Shown: positions 1 to 7,587, numbered from the stretch's first letter. The stretch: DNA of 48,701 bases from CAZDAM01 sp964503595 (GCA_964503595.1 CAZDAM010000011.1:1-48701), one strand, 5' to 3'. Translations and numbers: made by a program. The notes: generated from the letters alone by a model not told the origin.

Positions 1-30
1 ATGAGGTTTGGTCTGGAAAAAGCCTTCTAG
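1..30 (+). CDS. Possible C-terminal end of an upstream plus-strand gene (partial)
   Basis: The first ten codons of the window read without interruption to TAG at 28-30, and a strong plus-strand terminator follows at 48-89. This arrangement suggests that a plus-strand gene entering from the left ends here. Only about nine residues (ending GLEKAF) are visible, so no function can be proposed. The ATG at position 1 is probably an internal codon. The call rests on the terminator more than on the reading frame. Confidence 0.3.
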   Translation: MRFGLEKAF

Positions 31-47
31 GTCACTTTGAATCGGGG

Positions 48-89
48 AGAGCGGCAGGTCTGAGAAATAGATGCTGCCGCTCTTTTTTT
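48..89 (+). terminator. Rho-independent terminator, plus strand
   Basis: A perfect 10-bp stem (AGAGCGGCAG at 48-57 pairing with CTGCCGCTCT at 74-83) with a 16-base loop runs directly into a seven-T tract (83-89). The T tract lies only on the plus-strand side, so it ends a transcript coming from the left edge. It is not the terminator of the minus-strand lptF/G-like gene, which stops at 137. Confidence 0.8.
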
Positions 90-136
90 ATCGGTTTTGG
101 AGTCAGTCGAAAGGATCATTTCTTTCAACCCGAAGG

Positions 137-1231
137 CTAGTCCAGGGCTTTTTTCAGGCAGTAGGCCCCAAAGGCCAGGCAGGTCAGATTGGGGATCCAG
201 TTGGCGACAGGGGGGGGTAGGGAGCCGTTGCCGCCGAGGGTGTTCCCGGTAGTCAGAAGGACGTAGTAGACCAGAAGAACCAGAATGGCCATGCCAAAGC
301 CGTTGGAGCGTCCTTTGGAGCTGCGGTTGTGGCGCATGGAGAGAGGTGCTCCAATGAGCATCATAAAAAAGGATGCCATGGGAAAGGCCAGCTTCCAGTG
401 GTAATGGGTTTCATGCTCAAGGGTAGAGAGTCCGCTGTTTTTACGTTTGGTGATTTCGTCCCGAAGCTCCTTGAGAGTCATTTCCTTGGGATTGCGGTTT
501 TCTTCCTTGCGGGTGACGTGAGCGGCATACCGGTTGGAAATCGGGTAATCCCAGCGGTCAAAGCGGATTTCGTGCACAATCCGGCCATCGGATTGCAGGG
601 TTGTGGTGACTCCATCTTCAAAGACCCACAGATTTCCGTCTTCAATGCTGGCCCCTCTTGCTTCGGTGATTCGGGGCCAGTCACCATCAAACTGAAACAT
701 GGTGACATCATGCATGTCCCCGGTTTCCGGGTTGGTGGAGCGGACAAAGAGTTTGAACTGATCTCCACCATCAAAGAAGACATTGCTGGCAATTTTGGGC
801 AGAGGTTTTTTCAGGGTGATTTCATTGATGTAGAGCTGTTCCTGGAGAAAGCGGGAGCGGGGGACAACCATTTCGTTGAGAATATAGACCATCAGGCTTA
901 AGCCCAGGCCGCTGATCAGAATCGGGCGCATGATGCGTGTGGCCGAGATCCCGGAAGCCTTCATGGCAATGATTTCGGAATCGCTGTTCAGGCGGGAAAT
1001 CCCAAGCATGGTGCCCATGAGAACGGACATCGGAATGGAAGTTACGATGATGGCAGGAAAGGAATAGACCAGGAGTCGGAAAACCGGTTCAATTTCCACT
1101 CCTTTTGAGACCACGAGGTCTAAAAGACGGATCAGAAGATTCACAATCCAAAGACTTGCGAAGACAAAGAAAGAGAAGATAATCGGACTTCGGATCTGGC
1201 CCAGAATATAGCGATCCAGCGTATTGAGCAT
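137..1231 (-). CDS. LptF/LptG family lipopolysaccharide export permease (YjgP/YjgQ)
   Basis: This 364-residue protein has the family architecture: N-terminal membrane segments (about residues 9-30, 53-75 and 95-118), a central soluble beta-rich domain (about 130-265), and three C-terminal membrane segments (about 283-300, 309-328 and 338-356). The opening MLNTLDRYILGQ and the SEIIAMKASGIS segment are typical of the family. Known members form the inner-membrane part of the LptB2FG complex that extracts LPS. Only one such permease is seen here, whereas LptF and LptG normally act as a pair, so the partner must be elsewhere or the protein may be a homodimer. I cannot tell F from G. It is the last gene of a minus-strand set and starts 8 bases after the small membrane gene. 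The ribosome site is weak, so translational coupling is likely. Confidence 0.9.
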   Translation of the reverse strand: MLNTLDRYILGQIRSPIIFSFFVFASLWIVNLLIRLLDLVVSKGVEIEPVFRLLVYSFPAIIVTSIPMSVLMGTMLGISRLNSDSEIIAMKASGISATRIMRPILISGLGLSLMVYILNEMVVPRSRFLQEQLYINEITLKKPLPKIASNVFFDGGDQFKLFVRSTNPETGDMHDVTMFQFDGDWPRITEARGASIEDGNLWVFEDGVTTTLQSDGRIVHEIRFDRWDYPISNRYAAHVTRKEENRNPKEMTLKELRDEITKRKNSGLSTLEHETHYHWKLAFPMASFFMMLIGAPLSMRHNRSSKGRSNGFGMAILVLLVYYVLLTTGNTLGGNGSLPPPVANWIPNLTCLAFGAYCLKKALD

Positions 1232-1239
1232 GGCGCTTT

Positions 1240-1428
1240 TTAAAGGGCCTGAACGATTTCCACCACCAGAAGACAGGCCCCGAACCCAACAATATAAGTG
1301 ATCCAGTTGGTTACGGAAGCCTTGAGGGCATCCTGGGAATTATGCTCGTCCATGACAGCAAAATAGATAGAAAAAAGCAGGCAACTGAAGGCAAAAGCCA
1401 GGAGAAGCAAAAGCTCAAGGGAGATCAT
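1240..1428 (-). CDS. Small two-segment membrane protein, unknown function
   Basis: The 62-residue product is mostly two hydrophobic stretches (about residues 3-25 and 38-60) joined by a short polar loop containing DEHNSQ. I chose the ATG at 1428 because GCGAGGTT lies just upstream at good spacing and because it overlaps the end of the preceding gene by 14 bases. A longer frame starting at 1476 would lie mainly inside that gene. It sits between an unknown membrane protein and the LptF/G-like permease, so it may be an accessory subunit of either. I do not recognise a family. Confidence 0.65.
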   Translation of the reverse strand: MISLELLLLLAFAFSCLLFSIYFAVMDEHNSQDALKASVTNWITYIVGFGACLLVVEIVQAL

Positions 1429-2227
1429 CCAGAACCTCGCGATTATAGGCCGTATCAAAGGCATCAAAGAGAGCAATGAGCTGAAACATGGCTACCAGAA
1501 CCAGAAGGTAAAAACCTATATCCTTGATTGGGGCTGGCATTTCTTCCTTATGCCTGGTCAGAGGGGATTTCTGCCACCAGCCCAGAACCTGGGACTGCCA
1601 GAAACCACCGCTAAAATGTAGCAAAGGGGTATTGAGGACGGGAAAAATAACTTTGTAGGTGAAATGCCACATGCGATCGAGCCTGCCAGGCATATAACGC
1701 CTTTCCGAATCGTAATCAGCGATGGTGAACATCTTGCCGTAGTGATCCGGCCAGAGATTGGCGGCTCCGTAGACGAGCCTGTTTTCTCCATCCGCCAGAG
1801 GCAGAGGGCTTAGGGCAAAAAATCCTGTCGCGTCGGCCTGGGTCTGTACATTCTGACCTGTTTTCAGGTTGGAAACCTCTACAACCAGTCCCGGACGGGC
1901 GCGGCCAGTCAGGAGCAGAAGCTCGGAGCCGGTTGTCAGGGGCAGATTATCCAGACGAACGTAAGGATCGTTCTGGGGATTGTAGGGAATGGGCTCGCCC
2001 TTGGGGGGAGAGACGGACTGCTGACTCCGGTCGAGAACCACAGTATGGGTCTTGCGACGGATGTCGTTATAGCGCTGGTAATAATCAAAATCAAGGGCAA
2101 GCCCGGCATAAAAGCAGAAAAAGATCAGACCGAACGTAAAAACGGCCTTACGGCGCTGACCCTGAATCCATTGGCCCAGACCGGGAATCAGAAGCCCGAC
2201 AAACGGGTATAGAAATGATTTTCCCAT
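1415..2227 (-). CDS. Unknown membrane protein with TM2-like N-terminal PGLGQ motif
   Basis: The 270-residue product begins with a hydrophobic segment containing LLIPGLGQWIQGQRRKA, like the PGxGQ-x-GQ motif of TM2-like membrane proteins, followed by a second hydrophobic stretch to about residue 46. A soluble region of roughly 180 residues follows, with a beta-rich part (GLVVEVSNLKTGQ) suggesting a small Ig-like or carboxypeptidase-regulatory fold. One C-terminal membrane segment lies at about 240-258 (YLLVLVAMFQLIALFDAF). Its start codon abuts the T tract of the rpmA terminator, and no Shine-Dalgarno sequence is visible, so its expression is puzzling. It overlaps the following 62-residue membrane gene. 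No function can be assigned. Confidence 0.75.
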   Translation of the reverse strand: MGKSFLYPFVGLLIPGLGQWIQGQRRKAVFTFGLIFFCFYAGLALDFDYYQRYNDIRRKTHTVVLDRSQQSVSPPKGEPIPYNPQNDPYVRLDNLPLTTGSELLLLTGRARPGLVVEVSNLKTGQNVQTQADATGFFALSPLPLADGENRLVYGAANLWPDHYGKMFTIADYDSERRYMPGRLDRMWHFTYKVIFPVLNTPLLHFSGGFWQSQVLGWWQKSPLTRHKEEMPAPIKDIGFYLLVLVAMFQLIALFDAFDTAYNREVLDDLP

Positions 2228-2265
2228 AAAAAAACTTTACGCGGCAGTCGTAAAACTGCCGCGTA
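2228..2265 (-). terminator. Rho-independent terminator downstream of rpmA
   Basis: An 11-bp perfect stem (2238-2248 pairing with 2255-2265; TACGCGGCAGT) with a six-base loop is followed on the minus strand by AAG and seven T residues (2234-2228). It lies 11 bases past the rpmA stop and ends the hpt-rng-rplU-prp-rpmA transcript. The T tract directly touches the ATG of the next minus-strand gene at 2227. Confidence 0.85.
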
Positions 2266-2276
2266 GAAAATTGAAA

Positions 2277-2537
2277 TTATCCCCGCTTAGGGACAACAGT
2301 AGCCCGCTTGCGGTTTTTGCCGAAGCGTTCAAAACCAACGATTCCGTCAGTGAGGGCATACAGGGTGTAGTCTTTACCCATGCCAACACCCTGACCCGGG
2401 TGAATGCGGGAGCCGCGCTGACGCAGGATGATGTTTCCGGCAACAACTGCAGAGCCACCACTTTTTTTCACACCCAGATACTGGGGATTGGAATCGCGAC
2501 CGTTACTGGAACTGCCGACACCTTTCTTGTGAGCCAT
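2277..2537 (-). CDS. rpmA: 50S ribosomal protein L27
   Basis: The 86-residue sequence is a full-length L27: MAHKKGVGSSSNGRDS at the start, then GGSAVVAGNIILRQRG, HPGQGVGMGKDYTL and the basic C-terminus. L27 reaches the peptidyl-transferase centre with its N-terminal tail. An AGGAG site six bases upstream and an in-frame TAG twelve bases upstream fix the start. There is therefore no N-terminal extension of the kind cleaved by Prp in Firmicutes, although a prp gene is immediately upstream. The gene ends an operon closed by the terminator at 2228-2265. Confidence 0.98.
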   Translation of the reverse strand: MAHKKGVGSSSNGRDSNPQYLGVKKSGGSAVVAGNIILRQRGSRIHPGQGVGMGKDYTLYALTDGIVGFERFGKNRKRATVVPKRG

Positions 2538-2552
2538 GTCACTCTCCTATTC

Positions 2553-2882
2553 TTAACTGGAACAGTTTTCAATATGAATCTGAAGATGACCTTCAGACTG
2601 ATTGCGAATCAGTTCCATGCCAATCAGCCAGGACTTCAGAAGAACTGTTTCCACTTCCGGGTTCCCCGTTTCTGAGGAAACCTTCTGGATATGGCACCAG
2701 CCTTTCTTCTCTTCCAGGAGATAGGCAGATTCTCCAACCAAAATTTTCAGGCTCTGCACCAGAGTCTGAGTCAGAATACTGACTGCATTGCAGATGGCTG
2801 CATGACTTTTTTCTGGCGCATGGCCCAGAACCCGAAGTACCGCCAGGCCCTGAGGACCGGTTCTGACCTCGGCTTGAATCAT
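2553..2882 (-). CDS. prp: Ribosomal-processing cysteine protease Prp family (YsxB-like)
   Basis: The 109-residue product lies between L21 and L27, the classic position of Prp. The family's catalytic pair is visible as His21 in GHA and Cys31 in ICNAVSILTQT. Spacing between them is about two residues shorter than in the Staphylococcus protein (His22/Cys34). Known Prp removes a short N-terminal extension from L27 so that the mature tail can enter the ribosome. The L27 encoded next door has no such extension, so the substrate here is uncertain. The start overlaps the rplU stop (TGATG), indicating translational coupling, and no strong separate ribosome site is present. Confidence 0.85.
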   Translation of the reverse strand: MIQAEVRTGPQGLAVLRVLGHAPEKSHAAICNAVSILTQTLVQSLKILVGESAYLLEEKKGWCHIQKVSSETGNPEVETVLLKSWLIGMELIRNQSEGHLQIHIENCSS

Positions 2883-3184
2883 CAGTTCATCTGAATGTCT
2901 TCAATTGTTACAGCAGTATAGTACTGGCGATGGCCTTGAGTACGTCGATAGCGCTTGCGGCGACGCTGCTTGAAAACCAGAATTTTCTTGCGGCGGTTCT
3001 GCTTGACTACCTTACCACTGACTACAGCCTTGGGGCTGACCTGGATATCACTGTCGTTGCAAACGAGCAGAACATCTTCAAATCTTACGGTCTCGCCTTC
3101 AGTCTCGGGGAGTTTTTCCACCCAGATTTCGACGCCTTTTTCGACCTTGTATTGCTTGCCGCCGGTGCGGATAATCGCAAACAT
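2882..3184 (-). CDS. rplU: 50S ribosomal protein L21
   Basis: The 100-residue sequence is a complete L21 with the diagnostic start MFAIIRTGGKQYKV, the GETVRFEDVLL segment, the basic stretch KQRRRKRYRRTQGHRQ, and a C-terminus ending in VTIEDIQ. It binds 23S rRNA in the large subunit. A strong AGGAGGAT site lies six bases upstream of the ATG. It follows rng by 90 bases and overlaps prp by one base, giving the order rplU-prp-rpmA. Confidence 0.98.
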   Translation of the reverse strand: MFAIIRTGGKQYKVEKGVEIWVEKLPETEGETVRFEDVLLVCNDSDIQVSPKAVVSGKVVKQNRRKKILVFKQRRRKRYRRTQGHRQYYTAVTIEDIQMN

Positions 3185-3254
3185 GGAATCCTCCTGAACT
3201 CTTCTTCAAATACGAAGCATGGCATTATAGAGATGGGGCTTGCTATCGTCAATG

Positions 3255-3281
3255 TTCCTGAACAAATGAACGCTTCAGGAA
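3255..3281 (-). other. Stem-loop at the 3' end of rng
   Basis: TTCCTGAA (3255-3262) and TTCAGGAA (3274-3281) form a perfect 8-bp inverted repeat with an 11-base loop that includes the rng stop codon. No T tract follows on the minus strand, so this is not a standard intrinsic terminator. It could be a processing or stability element between rng and rplU, or chance. Confidence 0.3.
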
Positions 3282-4753
3282 AACTTGAACTCCTCATAAT
3301 GGAATGAGGAATCCCCACGAATAAAGATTTTGGTACTGGTTTCTTCTTCAAGCTGCTTGAACTTGAACTGGTCTCTTTCCAGAAGAATAGAAGCCACTTC
3401 AGGGTTGCAGGTGGCCAGCACGACTTCCTTGGAGTGCTTGCTGGTGCACAGGCGTCGCAGCTCAGCGTAGATCTTGGAGCAGATATAATCCTTGGAGCTG
3501 ATCCGGCCCTTGCCTTTGCAGTAGGGGCAGGATTCCAGAAGGTAGTGAGCCAGAGTCTGGCCGATCCTCTGGCGGGTCATCTGAATGACACCCAGCTCTG
3601 AGATGGGATAGATGTTGTATTTGGTCTTCTTGTCCTTCCTGGTTTCCTGGCAAAGGAGCTGATAGACATCATCCCGGTGGGAAAGCTCATCCATATCGAT
3701 AAAATCGATGATGATGATGCCGCCGAGGTTTCTGAGTCTTAACTGGCGGGCAATTTCCTGGGCAGCCTCAAGATTGGTCTTGTAGACGGTTTCTTCGAGG
3801 TTGTTCGTGCCGATGTAGGAGCCGGTATTCACATCAATGCTGATCAGGGCTTCGGTCTGCTGAATGATGACATATCCACCGGAGGGGAGGGAGACTCTCG
3901 GGTCCACAGCCTTGTGAATGTCTTCTTCAAGCCCCATGGACTGGAAGAGATCCGGGCGGGGAATGCATTTGATTCTTTCCTTCAGACTGTCGGGAAGAAA
4001 TCCGCAGACCGCCATGAGGGAGTCATAGTGTTCGCGGGAATCAATCAGAAATGATTCCATGCTGCTGGAGAAAAGATCCCGGACCACCTTCAAAAGCAGG
4101 GTGCTTTCCCTGTGAAGAAGGGATGGAGTCGGATTGCCGACCTCTCTTTTGAGGATGCTTTCCCAGAGATTCTGGAGAAACTGGAGATCTTCTTCCAGAT
4201 CCTCCTGGCTGCGGCCAACGGCAACCGTTCGGATGATGATACCCATATCTTTGGGCTTCATGCCGGAGCCGATTTCCTGAAGCCGGGCGACTTCAACCGG
4301 GTCTTCAATCCGGCGGGAAATACCCAGGTGGCGGATTGTTGGCATCAGGACAATGTAGCGTCCAGGCAGAGTCAGGTAAGTGCTTCCGCGGGGGCCTTTG
4401 GTTCCAATGGGCTCCTTGATGACCTGGGCCATGATTTCCTGGCCCACTTTCAGGACTTCCGTGATGGCGGGCTGGTGGCGGTTGGGGTTTTCTTCCGAAT
4501 CCTCTTCCAGAGGGTTGGTATCATCTCCGGTATTGATATCGCTTAGGGGGAGGAACAGATCCCGGCTGATTCCGATATCCACAAAAGCGCACTGCATTCC
4601 AGGTACGATATTGGTGACCCGCCCCTTGAAAATTGAGCCGAGAAGCTGCTGCTCGGACGGCTTTTCGATCAGGACTTCTGTCAGGCGTCCGTCTTGGACG
4701 ACGGCGACCCTGGAAGAAGATGGGGTGCAGTTGGCGATAATGGCATTTTTCAT
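3275..4753 (-). CDS. rng: Ribonuclease E/G family endoribonuclease
   Basis: The 492-residue product matches RNase G in length and architecture. It has an N-terminal S1-type RNA-binding region (about 37-125) with FKGRVTNIVPGMQCAFVDIG, and an insertion rich in Asp, Glu and Asn at about 75-95. The catalytic DNase I-like core holds two conserved aspartates in ISIDVNTG (near 304) and IIIDFIDM (near 349). The CPYCKGKG zinc link lies near 409. Known members cleave single-stranded AU-rich RNA and process rRNA. There is no long C-terminal scaffold as in RNase E. The start overlaps the hpt stop (ATGA). Proximity to rplU-rpmA is a common arrangement. Confidence 0.96.
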   Translation of the reverse strand: MKNAIIANCTPSSSRVAVVQDGRLTEVLIEKPSEQQLLGSIFKGRVTNIVPGMQCAFVDIGISRDLFLPLSDINTGDDTNPLEEDSEENPNRHQPAITEVLKVGQEIMAQVIKEPIGTKGPRGSTYLTLPGRYIVLMPTIRHLGISRRIEDPVEVARLQEIGSGMKPKDMGIIIRTVAVGRSQEDLEEDLQFLQNLWESILKREVGNPTPSLLHRESTLLLKVVRDLFSSSMESFLIDSREHYDSLMAVCGFLPDSLKERIKCIPRPDLFQSMGLEEDIHKAVDPRVSLPSGGYVIIQQTEALISIDVNTGSYIGTNNLEETVYKTNLEAAQEIARQLRLRNLGGIIIIDFIDMDELSHRDDVYQLLCQETRKDKKTKYNIYPISELGVIQMTRQRIGQTLAHYLLESCPYCKGKGRISSKDYICSKIYAELRRLCTSKHSKEVVLATCNPEVASILLERDQFKFKQLEEETSTKIFIRGDSSFHYEEFKFS

Positions 4754-5340
4754 GAATTCTGGCTGGCTTTCAGGCTGTCTATGTGGGCATCGAAAGCAGG
4801 CTGCATTCCGTCCTTGAGGCGGCCAATGAAGTCCACATTGCGGTAGTACTGCTTATAATCCAGTCCATAGCCGACCACAAAGTGATTTTCGATGGTAAAG
4901 CCGACGAAATCCACGCCTATTTCTGTCTTGCGGCCCGCTGGCTTGTCGAGCATGGAGCATACCTTGAGTGATTTTGGCCGGCGGGTTTCCAGAAGGCGGC
5001 CAAGGCTTTGCAGAGTCTGGCCCGTGTCGACGATGTCGTCCACAATCAGAACATGCTCACCCTGGATGCTTTCCTTGAGATCCCGGTCAATTTTGATGTT
5101 TCCAGAGGATTCCTGGGAATCTCCATAGGAGCTTACCACCATGAAATCCACTTTCAGGGGGCAGGTGACATATTTTAAGAGCTCGGTGAAAAAGAAAATG
5201 CAGCCCCGAAGAATCCCGACCGCAATGATGGGTTCTTCTCCGTAGTGCCGTGAGATTTCTTCGCCGAGGGTTTTGGCTCTGGCCTCAATCTCTTCTCTGG
5301 AAATCAGAACATCCAGTACATCAGTGGGCTGAAAACTCAT
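4750..5340 (-). CDS. hpt: Hypoxanthine phosphoribosyltransferase
   Basis: The 196-residue product has the PRPP-binding loop HVLIVDDIVDTGQTL, the flexible-loop Ser-Tyr pair in VVSSYGDSQESSG, and the C-terminal VGYGLDYKQYYRN, which together identify a type I purine phosphoribosyltransferase of the hypoxanthine/guanine group. It salvages hypoxanthine or guanine to IMP or GMP in the cytoplasm. GGAGG eight bases upstream supports the ATG. It is the first gene of the minus-strand set and overlaps rng by four bases. It diverges from rnhB. Confidence 0.95.
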   Translation of the reverse strand: MSFQPTDVLDVLISREEIEARAKTLGEEISRHYGEEPIIAVGILRGCIFFFTELLKYVTCPLKVDFMVVSSYGDSQESSGNIKIDRDLKESIQGEHVLIVDDIVDTGQTLQSLGRLLETRRPKSLKVCSMLDKPAGRKTEIGVDFVGFTIENHFVVGYGLDYKQYYRNVDFIGRLKDGMQPAFDAHIDSLKASQNS

Positions 5341-5429
5341 AGAAAATGCCTCCGTGGGGTCGCTAAGGCTACATGAGTGGCATGGCGACAGAAAAACCGC
5401 AATGTTATCATGCCCTTAAAGAGCTTGTC

Positions 5430-6176
5430 ATGAAGGATTCCTTTACATATATCAGAAACGAGTTTCAGTCTCCGGTTCTTCATTCCGGGGGGCGTGTGGC
5501 TGGACTGGATGAGGTGGGTCGGGGGCCTCTGGCCGGGCCGGTCATGGCTGGGTGCGTGATTCTCGAGTCGGGGTTTGACGGCTCAGGAATGAATGACTCC
5601 AAGAAGCTTTCAGCCTCAAAGCGAAAAGTCCTGCTGGAAAAAATTCAGGCTGAAGCTTTCGGGGTGGGGCTTGGGATTGTGTCGGCCTGCGGGATCGATC
5701 GCCTGAATATCTATCAGGCCTCCAGAAAAGCCATGTGTGAAGCTTTGGAGGATGCGGGGCCGGGGGCCACTCTGGTTCTTACTGATGCCATGCCCCTCAA
5801 GATCCCGGGTCTTGAGGTTCGTGATCTTGTGAAGGGAGATCTTCGGGAAGAGTGTATCATGGCGGCCTCCATTGTCGCCAAAGAAGCACGTGATACCTAT
5901 ATGTGCAATCTGCATGAGAAGTATCCGGATTATGGTTTCGCTTCGCATATGGGTTATCCCACTGCCCAGCACCGCAGGGTTCTAAAAGAAATTGGCCCCT
6001 GTCCCGAGCATCGTCTCAGTTTTAAGCCGGTCATGGATGCTTTGCTGGATTTTCCGGATCAGCTGGAGCGGTGGAGTGCGGAGCGCGGAGCCCGTGAAAT
6101 CGTGGCTCTGGCAACTGCCATGAAAATGGGTGAGAGGCTTGAGCCTTACCGGAAAATGCTTTGGAGTACGCTTTGA
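5430..6176 (+). CDS. rnhB: Ribonuclease HII
   Basis: The product has the RNase HII signature AGLDEVGRGPLAGPV near its start, the acidic residues in VLTDAMPL, VKGDLREECIMAASIVAKEARD, and the late CPEHRLSFKPV motif. It removes RNA from RNA-DNA hybrids and misincorporated ribonucleotides. I prefer the ATG at 5430 (248 residues) because it leaves room for promoters between this gene and divergent hpt. ATGs at 5373 and 5382 in the same frame are also possible (AAGG lies near 5373). The C-terminal tail of about 40 residues after the catalytic core is slightly long. It overlaps the next gene by four bases (TTGA). Confidence 0.95.
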   Translation: MKDSFTYIRNEFQSPVLHSGGRVAGLDEVGRGPLAGPVMAGCVILESGFDGSGMNDSKKLSASKRKVLLEKIQAEAFGVGLGIVSACGIDRLNIYQASRKAMCEALEDAGPGATLVLTDAMPLKIPGLEVRDLVKGDLREECIMAASIVAKEARDTYMCNLHEKYPDYGFASHMGYPTAQHRRVLKEIGPCPEHRLSFKPVMDALLDFPDQLERWSAERGAREIVALATAMKMGERLEPYRKMLWSTL

Positions 6177-7249
6177 ATATTGGTTCAGCCGGGCTTTTTC
6201 AGGCAACAGTTCTTGGGAATGTCAAAGGTCAGGCTATTCTTCTTGTCGGCGGGAAAACGCTGAGTGTTCCTGATTCCGACCTTAAGGGAGGGGATGTCAT
6301 TCAGGCTCGCCTGGGTCAGGATGGCAAAAGCCTTGAGGATGTTTCCTCTTTAAGAAGAGGGGCGCCAGCATCTCAGATCGGGCGCTATCTGGAAGGGGCG
6401 GGAATTCCCCGTACCGAGGCCAATTTTCTGGCGGCCTATAAAGCCATGCAGATGGGGCTGACCCTGAAGCCGGAGCTTTTTGAGCAGGTGAGCAGGTTTC
6501 TGCCGCTTCTTGGCGGGCTGAGCGAGACTTCGATTCATTCCCTTCTTCTTGCCTTTGAACTGAAACTTCCTCTGGGGGCTCCGGTTCTGAATCTTCTGAA
6601 GCGTTTTCTTCAGAAGGGAATGGGGTTTCGCGAGCTCCTTCAGAGCGAGGTTTCAGGAAAGGCGGTGAACTCCTGGTTGGGGGCTTATCTTGAGCGTCTT
6701 GATGAGGATGGTCTTGATCTCAGGCGGCTTTTACGAAGGCTGGGGCTCTGGCAGGAGGCAGCCACAGGGCAGGGACAGGTTCAGGATTCCGTTTTTGAGG
6801 ACGGGGCTCTTCCCAAGGAATTTCTGAGTCGGTTCAAGGAGTTGATGAGTCTTTATCGGCTTATGGCGGAAGCTCAGGATGTGCCCTGGGTTCTGGTTCT
6901 TCCCTATCAGATGGATCAGGAATACCGGGAGCTCACGCTTCGGTATCAGAAAGCCGCCGATGAGGCCGGGGGGAGTCGGCTGGAGCTTTTTCTGGAGATG
7001 AGTGCTCTGGGGGAGCTGGCCTTTGATTTCTATCTGACTCCGGAAACCCTGGGGCTGAAGATTCTTTCTCACCGGGATGAGGTGGTCCGGTTTCTGGAAG
7101 AAAACTCAGTAGAACTGCAGGAGGCTCTTGGGGAGGCTGCCGGAGGGCGGTCCGTGGGGCTGAGGGTTCTTTTGGGGATTGCCCATGCTCCGCAGGAATC
7201 CCTGTTTTCGAATCGTTCTGTTGTTGGAGGAGTCAATGTCGAAGTCTGA
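6173..7249 (+). CDS. FliK-like hook-length-control domain protein (YlqG-like)
   Basis: The C-terminal part (about residues 233-345) resembles the FliK C-terminal domain: a VPWVLVLPYQ strand, then LELFLEMSALGELAFDFYLTP and a final helix with LQEALGEAAG. The N-terminal 230 residues are helix-rich and Leu-rich. I chose TTG at 6173 because GGAG lies six bases upstream and it overlaps the rnhB stop; a TTG at 6161 is also open but lacks a ribosome site. Bacillus has the same order rnhB-ylqG-ylqH, where the pair has no established role, and no other flagellar genes are visible here. A role in type III or flagellar export is inference. Confidence 0.65.
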   Translation: MNIGSAGLFQATVLGNVKGQAILLVGGKTLSVPDSDLKGGDVIQARLGQDGKSLEDVSSLRRGAPASQIGRYLEGAGIPRTEANFLAAYKAMQMGLTLKPELFEQVSRFLPLLGGLSETSIHSLLLAFELKLPLGAPVLNLLKRFLQKGMGFRELLQSEVSGKAVNSWLGAYLERLDEDGLDLRRLLRRLGLWQEAATGQGQVQDSVFEDGALPKEFLSRFKELMSLYRLMAEAQDVPWVLVLPYQMDQEYRELTLRYQKAADEAGGSRLELFLEMSALGELAFDFYLTPETLGLKILSHRDEVVRFLEENSVELQEALGEAAGGRSVGLRVLLGIAHAPQESLFSNRSVVGGVNVEV

Positions 7250-7544
7250 AATTCCGGTGTATCGCAAGCGGGCTGTTGCTCTGAAATATGATCCGGAGGG
7301 AGCTTCCATGGGCCGTCAGGCTCCGGAGGTGATTGCCAGGGGTGCTGGATTCATGGCCGAACAGATTCTGAAAAAGGCGCAAGAGGCCGGGGTGTATGTC
7401 CATGAAGATTCAGATCTGGTGGAAATGCTGGGGAAACTCGAGATTGGGCAGGAGATCCCGGAGGTTTTGTATTCGGCCGTTGCAAAAGTTTTGGCGACTG
7501 TATATGCGATGAATCAACGGTTTTCCCAGAAAGACCGGACTTAA
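7236..7544 (+). CDS. FlhB C-terminal-domain-like protein (FhlB/YlqH family)
   Basis: The 102-residue protein matches the cytoplasmic domain of FlhB without its membrane part: RAVALKYDPEG near the start, APEVIARGAGFMAEQI in the middle, and LEIGQEIPEVLYSAVAKVLATVY at the end. The self-cleaving NPTH motif of true FlhB is replaced by an Arg-rich segment (VYRKRAVAL), so autocleavage is not expected. The ATG at 7236 has TTGGAGGAG at ideal spacing and overlaps the preceding FliK-like gene by 14 bases, implying a functional pair. FlhB and FliK interact in substrate-specificity switching of flagellar export, so the pair may be a stand-alone relative of that switch. Confidence 0.85.
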   Translation: MSKSEIPVYRKRAVALKYDPEGASMGRQAPEVIARGAGFMAEQILKKAQEAGVYVHEDSDLVEMLGKLEIGQEIPEVLYSAVAKVLATVYAMNQRFSQKDRT

Positions 7545-7558
7545 GGGATTATCCTTGC

Positions 7559-7587
7559 TTGTTTGCCCTTGTCCAATCTGCTAAGAT
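7559..7587 (+). promoter_or_regulatory. Candidate sigma70-type promoter before the 1765-residue surface protein
   Basis: TTGTTT (7559-7564) and TAAGAT (7582-7587) are separated by 17 bases and lie about 65 bases upstream of the chosen start at 7652, in the only gap between the FlhB-like gene and the giant gene. Position and spacing are good, but the hexamers match only partly. Confidence 0.35.

Noticed and set aside
329..901. 190-codon plus-strand frame opposite the LptF/G-like gene
   Set aside because: It is a shadow of a clearly conserved minus-strand gene, with no ribosome site or family pattern of its own.
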